64,000 nt of DNA, from the NCBI GenBank assembly GCA_963775835.1, contig CAVZKV010000015.1, positions 124,001 to 188,000 of the forward strand, written 5' to 3'. The notes beneath the pieces are model-generated. The model searched no databases. It was not told where the DNA came from and saw only the letters and a program-made list of their open reading frames with translations. Below are positions 1 through 9,279 of the stretch, one piece after another (positions within the stretch are counted from its first letter, which is position 1; each line of letters starts with the position of its first letter). Made by a program: the position numbers and the translations under genes. The DNA is from AWTP1-13 sp963775835. Lineage in GTDB: Bacteria; Pseudomonadota; Alphaproteobacteria; Rhizobiales; Hyphomicrobiaceae.

Positions 1-147
1 GTCATGCTCAGCACATGCTGAATGGTGAGGCGATCGCGACCTTCTTGGGTGGCGAAATCAGCATACTCAAAAAGCGCGGCAGACAGCTTTCCGTTGTTGC
101 AACGCGATGCCGTAAAGCAAGCCAACAATCGCCTGCTGCGGGTTGCC
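1..147 (-). pseudogene. Serine hydrolase (beta-lactamase family) fragment, frameshifted, runs off left edge
   Basis: Read on the minus strand, this stretch gives a peptide ending in DRLTIQHVLSMT. That is the segment just after the SxxK helix in class C beta-lactamase-like serine hydrolases, where the usual form is LTVRHLLTMTSGL. The preceding AIVGLLYGIALQQRK is in a different frame, so one indel near position 95 separates the two halves. The SxxK lysine expected before VVGLLYG is not visible. The gene would continue beyond base 1, so only an N-terminal part is here. It is probably a decayed relative of the two intact serine hydrolases nearby, but a sequencing error or chance similarity is possible. 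Confidence 0.4.
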
Positions 148-262
148 TCCTATGAGTCGAACTTGTCGTGCTAGGTCACGACTAGGTCCAAATGATTTGC
201 TAGACGCCGCGGGCACTCACTTCTGAGCGCGACGGCAATGGTCCAAGCTGAGAAATCCTCTC

Positions 263-2002
263 ATGGCTCATTCACCTGACTCGCAGCGCGCGCTGATTGC
301 TGAGTTAGTCCCCGACCTCGATCGACTGGCGCTCGATTCCATGGCCGATTGGAAGGTGCCAGGCGCAGCCCTTGCGGTGGTGCTGGATGGTAGGGTGGCG
401 CTCGCAAAAGGCTACGGTCAGCGCGATGTCGAGAAGAATCTACCGGTAACCGCCGCAACGCAGTTCGTGATCTGCTCAATCACCAAATCCTTCACCGCGA
501 CGGGTATGGCGCTCTTGCACAATGAGGGGCGGGTCGATTGGACCAAGCCCGTACATGACTATCTTCCCGAGTTTCGTTTGCACGATCCGGTGGCAACCGA
601 GCGTGTCACAGTGCGTGACCTCTTGTGTCACCAGTCCGGGTTGCCACGCCATGACTGGGTATATTTCCCCGGCGATCGCGCTGCCGCTGAATTGCTGGGC
701 GTCATGCGCTATTTGGAACTCAGCCGCGATATTCGCGCCGCCTATCAGTACAACAACCTCTGCTACAACGTCGCTGGTCTCCTGATCGAACGGGTCAGCG
801 GACAAAGCTATGAAGCGTTCACACGCGAGCGGCTGACCGACAGGCTTGGCATGACGGTTGGCTTCACCCTGGACGATCTTGAAGTCTCGGCCGATGCTGC
901 CCACGCCTATATGGTGCACGTGGACACGCGGTTACCTGCCATCCGTGTCCCGATCCGCACGATAGCCGCCGGGGCGATCAACACGTCGGTCGCCGACCTC
1001 GCGAACTGGATGCGGCTGCATCTCGGCAAAGGCGAGTTCGAGGGCGAACGCTTGCTGCCGGCAACGCTGATTGATGCACTGCATGCGCCCCGCGTCTACA
1101 ACACATCACCGGGCTATCCGGAGTTCGGCGAAGCGCATTACGGTCTTGGCTTTCAATCGTTTAGCTATCGCGGTGATAGGCTGGTTTCGCACAGCGGTGG
1201 CGCCGTCGGCTGGGGCACGCTGATGACGCTTGTGCCGGAGTTTGGCGTTGGCGTTGCCGTCCTCACCAATCGCAGCGCGAGCCAGGTGCCTCAGACGCTG
1301 ACGTGGTACATCATCGATCGGCTACGCGGCCGCGCGCCGGTCGATTGGCGCGAGCGGTACCGCAAGGAGCGCAACGAAAGCATAGCCCAAATGCAGGCCG
1401 ACAAGAACGCGCGGGAGAAGTTCCGTCACACAAATACACAACCGGCCCACGACCTTGCGGCCTATGCCGGCGGCTACGAGCACCCGGCCTACGGCGTGAT
1501 GTCGATTGAAGAGCAAACTGGAGTATTGCACTGGTCGTGGCGTGGCATGTTCGCGACGATGACCCACAGGCACTATGAGACCTTTGAATTGCCAGAGGTG
1601 CCGGACCGCCTGCTGCCGGACGGACTTGCCATCACTTTTCTGACTGATCGCGATGGCAATATTGTCAGCCTTTCGGCGCCGCTCGAGCCGATGGTGAAGG
1701 ATATCGTGTTCGTGCGTCTTGCTGCCGGCGACTGTACGGATGCTAGTTTCCGCGCGCGGTGCGTCGGAGCCTACAAGGGTGGATCGACTATCCATCGCGT
1801 GACGCTAGACGCGCAAGACCAGCTGGAATTGAAGCCGGATAATCAGCCAGGCTACCGTCTTGCCCCTCAGCACGGTCGAAGATTTCGGATCGTCGAGCTA
1901 GAGAGGTTCTTTGTCGAATTTAGCGGAGAAGGCACGATCGTCGATGAAGTGATTTTTCATCAACCGAACGGCACGTTTGTCGCAACGCGCTTGCAGGGAT
2001 AG
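263..2002 (+). CDS. Serine hydrolase, beta-lactamase class C / esterase family
   Basis: This 579-residue protein belongs to the penicillin-binding/class C beta-lactamase fold used by many esterases and D-amino peptidases. The catalytic SxxK is S72-I-T-K75. The tyrosine motif is around Y161-N165, and the third motif is H310-S-G-G, equivalent to KTG/HxG. Residues after about 390 form a separate beta-rich C-terminal domain like DUF3471, common in this subfamily. No signal peptide is evident, so a cytoplasmic location is likely, and the substrate cannot be told. The start ATG at 263 is the first in frame and has no strong ribosome site. It stands alone, with short non-coding flanks. Confidence 0.85.
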   Translation: MAHSPDSQRALIAELVPDLDRLALDSMADWKVPGAALAVVLDGRVALAKGYGQRDVEKNLPVTAATQFVICSITKSFTATGMALLHNEGRVDWTKPVHDYLPEFRLHDPVATERVTVRDLLCHQSGLPRHDWVYFPGDRAAAELLGVMRYLELSRDIRAAYQYNNLCYNVAGLLIERVSGQSYEAFTRERLTDRLGMTVGFTLDDLEVSADAAHAYMVHVDTRLPAIRVPIRTIAAGAINTSVADLANWMRLHLGKGEFEGERLLPATLIDALHAPRVYNTSPGYPEFGEAHYGLGFQSFSYRGDRLVSHSGGAVGWGTLMTLVPEFGVGVAVLTNRSASQVPQTLTWYIIDRLRGRAPVDWRERYRKERNESIAQMQADKNAREKFRHTNTQPAHDLAAYAGGYEHPAYGVMSIEEQTGVLHWSWRGMFATMTHRHYETFELPEVPDRLLPDGLAITFLTDRDGNIVSLSAPLEPMVKDIVFVRLAAGDCTDASFRARCVGAYKGGSTIHRVTLDAQDQLELKPDNQPGYRLAPQHGRRFRIVELERFFVEFSGEGTIVDEVIFHQPNGTFVATRLQG

Positions 2003-2247
2003 CGCTCCGAGGTCGGCCATCAACACAATATTAAAAGCGCATTCGATGCCCACCTACATCGCACAGCGCAGACACATCACCTGGCAGGCCAGCATCTAGA
2101 CCCGCGAACTGGCCCGGAACGGTGACACATCCTGTCTCGCGTAAGGCCCTGGAAAGGTTGCGATCACGAGATCACCAACCCATCGATTTGCGAGGCTCTC
2201 ATTGATGCGCCACCTCGTATTGGACCACAGTTTTACCGTCTATCCTG

Positions 2248-3210
2248 TCAGTCCAGCCCTGCGAGCCGCCCCAGCCAATCGCGGGCGATGGCGCCCTGGT
2301 CGGCCTGGAACTGGCGCAGCGCCGGCAGGCCGGGCACCGGGGGCAGCAGCGACATCGCAGTGAAGAACCCGGCGATCCCAACAACGGCCGACCGCAGCGC
2401 GTTTGGCGCCGCCGCGCGTCCAACGGCGCTCCGAGCGAATAGCGCTTCCGGCAACGGGCCGCCCTGCATTGCGACCGACGGCGCGAGGCAAATGAGGTCG
2501 AGCCACGGCGCGCCGATCCGGGCGCACGGCCAGTCCACCACCACCGCGCCCCGCTCGGTGACGAGCAGGTTGTCAGCGCGCAGGTCCATATGGACCAGCG
2601 AGTTGCCGGCCGTCGCCTCGGCGATATCGGTCTCCAACGTGACCAGCGCCTCGAGGTGCCGACGGGACCACGCGTCAAGCGCGGGTGGCGGGTCGCTTCG
2701 GAGGCTCGCCCAGTAGCGCTGGCGGAAGAGCCCAGTCTCCGCAACCCGGCCGACGACGGTCTCCGGGACCGGCGACGGTGTCAGCGTCTCCGCCAGGCTG
2801 TCGACCGCGGCGAGGACGAGGCTTAGCTCGACGTTGTCCCAGGGCAGGGCCGGCATCCGGCCGTCGACCGCGTCAAACACCAGCACCACCCAACCGTCCG
2901 GTCCCTCGTCCAAGGACCCGCGCAGCCGTGGCACGGGCGCTGCCACTGGAAGCTGCGCGGCGACAAGCGCCTCCTGACGGTGGAACCGCGGCGAGTCGGG
3001 ATTCGGGACCGGACTGATTGCCTTAAGGAAGACCGTCTCGCCGGTAATCGTCGTCAGGCGGGAGGCGACCCCGGGCGAGAACCCGCCAGGCTGGCTGTCA
3101 GCCCGGCCGACGGGCGCCCCCAGCCGGGCTTCGATTCGCGCCCGCGTCCCGAGCGGCAGGTCCGTCCACGTCTGCCGCTGCCCGCCGCCCGTCCGTAGCG
3201 AGTGAGACAT
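2248..3210 (-). CDS. Aminoglycoside phosphotransferase (APH) family kinase
   Basis: This 320-residue protein has the protein-kinase-like APH fold. The likely ATP-binding lysine is K63 (VFLK). The catalytic loop is H207-M-D209 with N214, and the metal-binding aspartate is D226 in VVDW. Such enzymes phosphorylate aminoglycosides, homoserine, choline or other small hydroxyl compounds, so resistance should not be assumed. The start at 3210 follows a good AGGAGGG site. Codon third positions are almost all G or C and the protein is rich in Ala, Pro and Arg, unlike its neighbours. This resembles actinobacterial APH paralogues and suggests transfer, but that is inference. Confidence 0.8.
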   Translation of the reverse strand: MSHSLRTGGGQRQTWTDLPLGTRARIEARLGAPVGRADSQPGGFSPGVASRLTTITGETVFLKAISPVPNPDSPRFHRQEALVAAQLPVAAPVPRLRGSLDEGPDGWVVLVFDAVDGRMPALPWDNVELSLVLAAVDSLAETLTPSPVPETVVGRVAETGLFRQRYWASLRSDPPPALDAWSRRHLEALVTLETDIAEATAGNSLVHMDLRADNLLVTERGAVVVDWPCARIGAPWLDLICLAPSVAMQGGPLPEALFARSAVGRAAAPNALRSAVVGIAGFFTAMSLLPPVPGLPALRQFQADQGAIARDWLGRLAGLD

Positions 3211-3511
3211 CGTGCCCTCCTGGTCGTAGGGAATGTCGTCCCGGAAGGACCCCGCCGTCTACGCGAGCCCTGGCGCGAGTGTAGGCGGTTGGGGCAGCGG
3301 AGATAGAGGTTTGGCGCCAGTGGATTCGCACGGGCACCCATTTCGCTCCACCTCCTTTTTCGTGTTCGAACCCCCGAGGGCTCGAATTGAGAGGCTCAGT
3401 CACAGCAGCGCCGGCTAGTATTCTTCTGCATTTTTTCGGCAAAAGCAGGTGCGCGGCCAGCCCGCACGAACCTGCTGCTGCGCGCAACGCGCATGAATTT
3501 GTCGTCGATAG
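3211..3511. other. Intergenic, no gene seen
   Basis: No supported gene. It contains the AGGAGGG ribosome site of the upstream-reading kinase gene and a TTCGAACCCCCGAGGG stretch that does not fold as a tRNA T-arm. Confidence 0.5.
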
Positions 3512-4792
3512 TCACGCCGACTTCAGCAAATCGTACACGCCGCGCTCGAATTGCCCATAGACCTTCATTGCGCGCGGATCGCCGAACGGGAGCACCTGCA
3601 TCATGATCACGCCAGTCACGCGCCGTGCTGGGTCGATCCAGTAATGCGTGTTGAAGATGCCGGCCCAGGTCACGGTGCCGGCGCTGCGGCCGTTCGGTCC
3701 TTGCTGCAAGTTGATCATGTAGCCGAGCCCCCATTTGAGGCTCTGACCCGGGAAGAAATCGACGTCAGTTGAGCGCGCAGGCGTGGTCGACTTGAGGCGA
3801 CCCGCCTCGACGTCGCCGATCTGGTTGCGGTTCATCAGCGCCACCGTTTCGGGCTTGAGAATGCGGGTACCGTTGAAGCTGCCCCCTTGCAGCAGCATGC
3901 GCGTGAAGGTCAGATAATCCGAGGCAGTCGAATAGAGGCCGCCACCGCCGCTCCGGAACTCGGGCGTGATCGGGGGCGTCTGCGGTTGCGGCTCCAGCGA
4001 GCCGTCCGGCTTGCGCTGATGCACGCTGACCAGCCGGGCCTGCTGCTGCTGGGAGAACACGTAGTCGGTATCCTTCATGCCGAGCGGACCGAAGATGTGG
4101 TCGCGGAAATAAGCATCGAGCGGCTTGTCGCTGACGGATTCCACGATGCGCCCAACCCAATCGGTGTTGACCCCGTACTCCCAGCGCTCCCCCGGATCGA
4201 AGATGAGCGGCATGCGGATCGACGCAAGCTTGCCGGTCGGGGTCGACGGCATGCCGGTCGCCTTTACGTAGCGGACCATGTCGGCATCCCAGACCTCGTA
4301 GCAGAAGCCGGCGGTATGCGTGAGCAGGTGACGCAGCGTGATCGGCCGCTTGGCCGGCCGCAGCTTCGGTGCGCCCGAGGCATCGAAGCCTTCTAGCACC
4401 TGCGGGGTGCCGAGCACCGGGTCGATATTGGGGACTGGATCCTCGAGCTTGAGCTTGCCCAGCTCGACCAGCTGCATGGCGGCCGTCGAGGTGACCGCCT
4501 TGGTCATCGAAGCGATGCGAAACACGGTGTCGCCGGTCATCGTCTCGCCGGTGGCGAGATCGCGGCTGCCGAAGGCACCTTCGTACAAAATGTCCTTGTC
4601 GGTCGCCGCCACTGCGACAAGGCCGGATACGTCCCTTGCCTCAGTTGCGGCACGTAGCACCGCGTCGAGGCGGCCGAGCGGCGTTGCGCTTCTGTCCTCG
4701 GCGCGTCCTGTGGCAACGCCGAGCGAGGCGGCGGTGCTCAGCGCTACCGTGGTCTTCAAGACTTTGCGGCGGCTCGGATGCTCGAATGTCAT
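3512..4792 (-). CDS. Tat-exported serine hydrolase, beta-lactamase family
   Basis: This 426-residue protein has a twin-arginine signal: R8-R9-K in SRRKVLK, then a short hydrophobic run ending near ATGRA at about residue 31. It is therefore probably exported folded to the periplasm. The catalytic SxxK is S95-M-T-K98 and the tyrosine motif lies at Y206-G-V-N. The third motif appears as WAG rather than HxG or KTG. That form is seen in esterase-like members that hydrolyse esters rather than beta-lactams. The start ATG at 4792 opens the Tat signal. It is the second intact serine hydrolase in 5 kb, but it is not a close repeat of the first. Substrate unknown. Confidence 0.85.
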   Translation of the reverse strand: MTFEHPSRRKVLKTTVALSTAASLGVATGRAEDRSATPLGRLDAVLRAATEARDVSGLVAVAATDKDILYEGAFGSRDLATGETMTGDTVFRIASMTKAVTSTAAMQLVELGKLKLEDPVPNIDPVLGTPQVLEGFDASGAPKLRPAKRPITLRHLLTHTAGFCYEVWDADMVRYVKATGMPSTPTGKLASIRMPLIFDPGERWEYGVNTDWVGRIVESVSDKPLDAYFRDHIFGPLGMKDTDYVFSQQQQARLVSVHQRKPDGSLEPQPQTPPITPEFRSGGGGLYSTASDYLTFTRMLLQGGSFNGTRILKPETVALMNRNQIGDVEAGRLKSTTPARSTDVDFFPGQSLKWGLGYMINLQQGPNGRSAGTVTWAGIFNTHYWIDPARRVTGVIMMQVLPFGDPRAMKVYGQFERGVYDLLKSA

Positions 4793-5427
4793 GGTCTCCT
4801 CCCTGTCAGCGGCGAGGAAAAAAATTATGGCCCCGTCTCAGGTCGAAATCAGTGCAGGAGAGCATAGCGCAGCTCGAGCGGCGCCGAAAGCAATGGTGCC
4901 GCCGCCGGCGTAGGGGTGCGCGAAGCTGAACACGACCATGACCGCTCGACACCCATCGCATGCCAACAGGCAACAGGCGTCACGCCATCCTGTCTTCGGT
5001 GGGCACCGGCCGGGGTCGTCGTCGCCTCGTGGCTCGACCCATCCGACGATTTCCCCGCCTCGTACAGAGCCGGCAGCCCGCAACCCGGGCTCATGGACCG
5101 CTTGTGGGTCGCAAAGACCCTGCCAGAAGCAAGGCTTGGCGGGTCAGAATCACTCCAATGCTCTGGTGCAGCACGTCTGTACGGCCACCACTCCTGTGGG
5201 GTACCACTTTGAGACCTAAGCCTGCCAAGGTAGCGAGTGCGGAGCAGCCCAGTGCACTGCAGGCCGGCCCAGTACGTCTTTTTGACAGGTCCCCCATGGA
5301 GATGCGAAAGGCGTCAGCGCGCCCGCGATTGGTCTGATGTAAGGTCGGCAAAATGCTCACGTCGTAAGCTTTACCGTCGTCGCTTGTGACAGCCCCGACC
5401 GAGCCTAGGAGACAGCACCGGAGCACG
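4793..5427. other. Intergenic, no gene seen
   Basis: Several short open frames exist on both strands, but none shows a recognisable motif, a ribosome site or a composition like real genes here. The region may hold remnants too degraded to name. Confidence 0.4.
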
Positions 5428-6168
5428 ATGAACTACGACGAGACGACGATTGCCACCGCTTACGATACCGCGCGCGGCCACACGAGCGCTGTCATGCGGC
5501 AGTGGCTCGATCTGGTGGCCGAGCACATGCCGTTTGCGCCGCAGCTGATCGTCGATGTGGGCTGCGGTACAGGGCGCTTTTCGGAACCCCTAGCCAATAG
5601 GTTTGCTGCCAAGGTGATTGGCATCGATCCCTCGCAACGCATGCTGGCGGTGGCACGGACAAAGCCGGCCACCGGCCCCGTGGAATTCAGGTTAGCGCCA
5701 GCGGAGAAACTGCCCCTGGCCGACCGCAGCGCCGACCTCGTCTTCATGTCGATGGTGCTCCACCACCTGCTGGATAAGGAGGCCGCGGCGCGCGAGTGCC
5801 ATCGCATCCTGCGTGTCGGTGGTCGCTTTTGCATGCGCACCTGCACTCGCGATATCGACTATCCCCAATCCCGCTTCTTTCCCGGCATCTTGCCCATGCT
5901 GAAGGCCGATCTGCCATCGGCTGCCGAGATCATCGTTCTGTTCGAAGCTGCCGGCCTCAAGAGCCGCACGCACCAGCTCGTCACACACACGCTGGCTACC
6001 GACTGGCAGCAATTCACCGACAGGCTCGCCTTGCGCGCCAACTCGTTTCTGGCCAGGCTACCGGACGAAGAATTTGCCGCCGGCATGGCTAAGCTGCGCA
6101 GCCACGCGGCACAAAGCGCCCCTGAGCACATCACGGAAATGATCGATTTCTTCGTCTTCGAGCGTTGA
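5428..6168 (+). CDS. Class I SAM-dependent methyltransferase
   Basis: This 246-residue protein has a Methyltransf_11/25-type Rossmann domain. Motif I is IVDVGCGTGR at residues 41-50, an acidic residue (GIDPSQ) ends the second strand, and FMSMVLHHL forms the motif III/IV region. It transfers a methyl group from S-adenosylmethionine to an unidentified small molecule, probably in the cytosol. The start was placed at 5428 because GGAGCACG precedes that ATG. The frame also opens at 5386, but those 14 residues look random. It stands alone between non-coding stretches, just before the FMN riboswitch unit. Confidence 0.82.
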   Translation: MNYDETTIATAYDTARGHTSAVMRQWLDLVAEHMPFAPQLIVDVGCGTGRFSEPLANRFAAKVIGIDPSQRMLAVARTKPATGPVEFRLAPAEKLPLADRSADLVFMSMVLHHLLDKEAAARECHRILRVGGRFCMRTCTRDIDYPQSRFFPGILPMLKADLPSAAEIIVLFEAAGLKSRTHQLVTHTLATDWQQFTDRLALRANSFLARLPDEEFAAGMAKLRSHAAQSAPEHITEMIDFFVFER

Positions 6169-6309
6169 TGGGCTCGCCCGCAGTAAGCATCAACGCGCGC
6201 CCTACTGCATGGCCGAAATCGTCGGAACCGCGCGATCATTCCAACGTTCGACGTCTCGTCCCCCAGAAGACTAGAACGACCCCGAGCGGTTGAAGGCTTC
6301 GCCCATTCA

Positions 6310-6339
6310 TTGCCAGCTTGTCGGTCTACCGCCTATTAT
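6310..6339 (+). promoter_or_regulatory. Probable sigma-70 promoter of the riboswitch-ribH unit
   Basis: TTGCCA at 6310-6315 and TATTAT at 6334-6339 are separated by 18 bases. Transcription would start about seven bases later, near the first base of the FMN aptamer. Only the spacing and the fit to the aptamer support this. Confidence 0.5.
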
Positions 6340-6345
6340 GCGGAT

Positions 6346-6485
6346 GTTCTCAGGGCGGGGTGAAAGTCCCCACCGGCGGTATGCGACACAAGTTGCGAGC
6401 CCGCGAGCGCCTTCCGCTTGGAAGGGTCTAGCAGATCAGGTGAGATGCCTGAGCCGACGGTTATAGTCCGGATGGAAGAGAACGG
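6346..6485 (+). promoter_or_regulatory. FMN riboswitch (RFN element)
   Basis: The hallmark RFN blocks appear in order: CAGGGCGGGGTGAAAGTCCC, then CACCGGCGGTA, then the variable P3-P4 region with AGCCCGCGAGCG. These are followed by GATCAGGTGAGATGCCTGAG, CCGACGGTTATAGTC and GGATGGAAGAGAACG. This is a complete FMN aptamer. It lies about 80 bases upstream of the ribH start, so control is expected at translation initiation or by termination when FMN binds. The expression platform is not clearly resolved. Confidence 0.97.
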
Positions 6486-6562
6486 GTGGTGCTGGTGTCC
6501 CGTCGGACATCGGATCGCGCGTGATCGCCTTGGGTGTTGTGTCGCTACCAAAGGAGATCGCT

Positions 6563-6997
6563 ATGACACCCACCCGCTATGCCTTCGTCAGAGCCAACTG
6601 GCATGCCGAAATTGTGAACCGGGCCCTTGCTGGTTTTTGCGAGCTAATTCCCGCCGAACAAGTGGATGTGTATGACGTCCCTGGCGCTTTTGAGCTACCG
6701 CTGCTCGCCCGCGATCTCGCGGCAACCGGGCGATATGCTGCGATTGTCGCCGCTGCCTTTGTTGTCGACGGAGGAATCTATCGCCACGAGTTCGTCGCCC
6801 AGGCCGTCGTCGACGGGTTGATGCGCGCGGGTATGGATACCGGTGTGCCTGTTCTATCAGTTTCACTTACCCCGCATCAGTATCGAGAGACTGAACATCA
6901 CGCGCAGATTTATCGCGCTCACTTTGTCGAGAAAGGGCACGAAGCCGCGAAGGCAGCGTTGATGATAGGACGAACCCGCGCGTCGATGGCAGCGTAG
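6563..6997 (+). CDS. ribH: 6,7-dimethyl-8-ribityllumazine synthase, type II (RibH2-like)
   Basis: This 144-residue protein condenses 5-amino-6-ribitylamino-uracil with dihydroxybutanone phosphate, the penultimate step of riboflavin synthesis. Visible motifs are RANWHAEIV (residues 10-18, with W13 at the aromatic substrate-stacking site), VPGAFELP (39-46) and GGIYRHEFVA with the catalytic-type His75. The GGIYRHEF and LTPHQYRE signatures match the Brucella/Rhizobiales RibH2 form (decamer type) rather than the common RibH1. The start at 6563 follows AAGGAG with good spacing. No other riboflavin gene is adjacent, so this is a stand-alone, FMN-repressed copy. A housekeeping RibH1 probably exists elsewhere. 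Confidence 0.95.
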   Translation: MTPTRYAFVRANWHAEIVNRALAGFCELIPAEQVDVYDVPGAFELPLLARDLAATGRYAAIVAAAFVVDGGIYRHEFVAQAVVDGLMRAGMDTGVPVLSVSLTPHQYRETEHHAQIYRAHFVEKGHEAAKAALMIGRTRASMAA

Positions 6998-7173
6998 AGT
7001 TTGTCGAGGGGATGGACTCTCGGAGCTCCATCTCCTTCTTGCTCCCGACCATAGAGATGGCTATTCGCCCGCAGCGCCTGGGCAGCGGGTTGCAAATTGT
7101 AAAAAAACCTGCCCGAGATGCGCCTACTCGCTCGGACCGAGCGCCCCTGCGTATGCAGGCACCCACGCGACAG

Positions 7174-8727
7174 TTAGAGGGAAAGGTCGAGCAGACACCT
7201 AACGCCGTCGGGGTGGAAGTCGATGCGGGTGTCGGCCTCTCCAGTCGCTTGAATGAGTAGCGACCCAAACCCCTTGCAGATGGGCGCGGTCACGGGCGGC
7301 CCACCCGTTTCCTGCCAGGTCAAATGCAACTTGCGTCTCTCGGTGTCATTGGCCACGCCCCACAACACGTGCACTTGGCCAGTCTCATTGGACAAGGCGC
7401 CATACTTGACCGCGTTGGTTGCAAGCTCGTGGAGGCAGAGGGTGAGACTGAGTGAGGTATTTGCCGGCACCCACACCATCGGACCTTCGGCAACCAAACG
7501 ATCATCTTGTTTTGATGCGAACGGCTTCAGTGCCCTACTCACTACCTCGTGGAGGGGGGCTCGGTCCCAGTTTTTGGTGGCGAGCACTTCATGGGCTTCG
7601 CCCAGAGCATGCAAACGCGCCAAAAACGTTTGCAAGGCGCCGGCGCTGGTCTGAGACAAGGTTTGCGTCGCAATGGCCTGAACCGTCGCGAGAGTGTTCT
7701 TGATTCGGTGCCGGCTCTCGTTCAAGAGCAGCTCCCTAGCTCCCTCGGCACTCTGGCGCTCGTCCTCCGCGCGCATGCGCTCAATGCCGAACCCGAGTTG
7801 CCGGGCGATGGTGACGGCAACAGTCATGTCGGTTTCGCTGAACTCGTGAGGTGCTGGGTAGTAGGCCATGAACTTGCCGATGAGCGCGCCTTTAGTGGCC
7901 AGAGGAATGAAAGCAACTGCCGCTATCCCTTCGGCCTTGATAATAGCCTTCAAGGAGGCATCGAGCTCGCTGGATTCGACGTCGCTGATGCCAATCGGCT
8001 CGGGGTCTTTGGCATCGCGCACCCACGGGGAGTGCCCTTCGACGGCCCGGCAGTACCCATCCGATAAACCGCGCCAGGCCACGAACCTCATGGTACTGGC
8101 ATCATCGAACAACAGGATCGAGGCCCGCTCACACCCAAGTGCACGGATAATGGCATCGAGAGCAGCCTCGTAGATGTCGTCGGCGGACTCGGCACGGAAC
8201 AACCTGTCGGTGAAGTGGTAGAGAGCAGCCTGCGTTTCCTCGGCTTGCTTGCGTGAGCCAATGTCCCGCGCGATTTTGGACGCACCGACGACCTGGCCAG
8301 TGGCGTCCTGGATAGGCGACACGGTCAGCGAGATCTGAATGCGTTTGCCATCCTTGCGCTGCCGGACCGTCTCGTAATGCTCGATCCGCTCACCCCGCCT
8401 GATCCGCGCAAGAATGCATGCTTCCTCGTCCCGAAGTTCGGGTGGGAAGAGGATGGTGATCGGCTGGCCAATGACTTCTTCGGCCTCAAAACCAAAGAGC
8501 TTCGAAGCGCCCCTGTTCCAAGTGGCGATGATTCCGTTCAGGTCTTTGCTAATGATGGCATCGTCGGACGACTGGACGATGGCAGCGAGCTGCTGGGCAT
8601 GGCTCTGATTTAACGCATCGACGGTGGCCCGCACGCCTTCCTGTAGTCGCTGCGCCAAGCTGCCAAGGAATCCCGGCCGCTCAGGCTGATCTCCATCCGG
8701 GCCTTGCTGTTCGAATGCTGTTGCCAC
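7174..8727 (-). CDS. PAS-GAF sensor histidine kinase, HWE family
   Basis: This 517-residue soluble kinase has a PAS domain at about 46-158, a GAF domain at about 172-318 and a C-terminal HWE-type transmitter. The phospho-accepting histidine is H340 in SRHRIKNTLATVQ. The N-box is HELATNAVKYGALS, and the W-x-E motif is LTWQETGGPP. No membrane segment or receiver domain is present, so a cytosolic signal, perhaps light, redox or a small ligand, is sensed. HWE kinases are typical of alphaproteobacteria. No response regulator lies nearby, so it is an orphan. The ATG at 8727 is the first in frame. Confidence 0.92.
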   Translation of the reverse strand: MATAFEQQGPDGDQPERPGFLGSLAQRLQEGVRATVDALNQSHAQQLAAIVQSSDDAIISKDLNGIIATWNRGASKLFGFEAEEVIGQPITILFPPELRDEEACILARIRRGERIEHYETVRQRKDGKRIQISLTVSPIQDATGQVVGASKIARDIGSRKQAEETQAALYHFTDRLFRAESADDIYEAALDAIIRALGCERASILLFDDASTMRFVAWRGLSDGYCRAVEGHSPWVRDAKDPEPIGISDVESSELDASLKAIIKAEGIAAVAFIPLATKGALIGKFMAYYPAPHEFSETDMTVAVTIARQLGFGIERMRAEDERQSAEGARELLLNESRHRIKNTLATVQAIATQTLSQTSAGALQTFLARLHALGEAHEVLATKNWDRAPLHEVVSRALKPFASKQDDRLVAEGPMVWVPANTSLSLTLCLHELATNAVKYGALSNETGQVHVLWGVANDTERRKLHLTWQETGGPPVTAPICKGFGSLLIQATGEADTRIDFHPDGVRCLLDLSL

Positions 8728-9279
8728 ACCATGTGCCCCAGCTACTTGCGTGCCTTTTGACTAAGCTGCCGAGCGGAGCAAAGTCAACGACATGCATCTG
8801 GAAATTTCAGTACGAAACCATGCAGATCCAGCTTGGCGAGTGCACTGCAAAAAGCCCTGGCCTTGTCCGGGTTGAGACGGCTTGAGCTCTTTGAAAAGAT
8901 AAGGTGAGAAATATGCCGGGCGCAAGTGGGAGCGATCAGATGCTATTCGATCACCCCCGAAGGGGCCGAGTTCGACACTTGAGGCGCCACGCGCCGGGAC
9001 GGTGTTGACCTACCGTTCATACTCGCCCACCGGCACGTCGCATGAGCTTGAAAAAAAGGTCTCATTTCCCTGCGCGCGATGGCATCGTCGTCATTGATCG
9101 GGGCCGTCCCGAGGAGAATGCCAACAGGCTCTACGGGTGCCCAAAGTCGAGTTCGATGAGCACTTTGCGGCCGCGGCATGTGGCTAGCGCGCTGTGGTTC
9201 ACGGCGATCCGCAGCGCCGAACAACGCTTGGTTATTCGGCCCCGATCGGACGTCTTAGCGTGGCGAGTCCCCGTGCCTG
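8728..9279. other. Intergenic, no gene seen
   Basis: Overlapping short frames of about 90 codons occur on both strands. None has a motif, a ribosome site or a convincing composition. Confidence 0.4.

Noticed and set aside
3335..3420. TTCGAACCCCCGAGGG looked like a tRNA T-arm
   Set aside because: The flanks do not pair as a T-stem on either strand and no acceptor, D or anticodon arm can be built.
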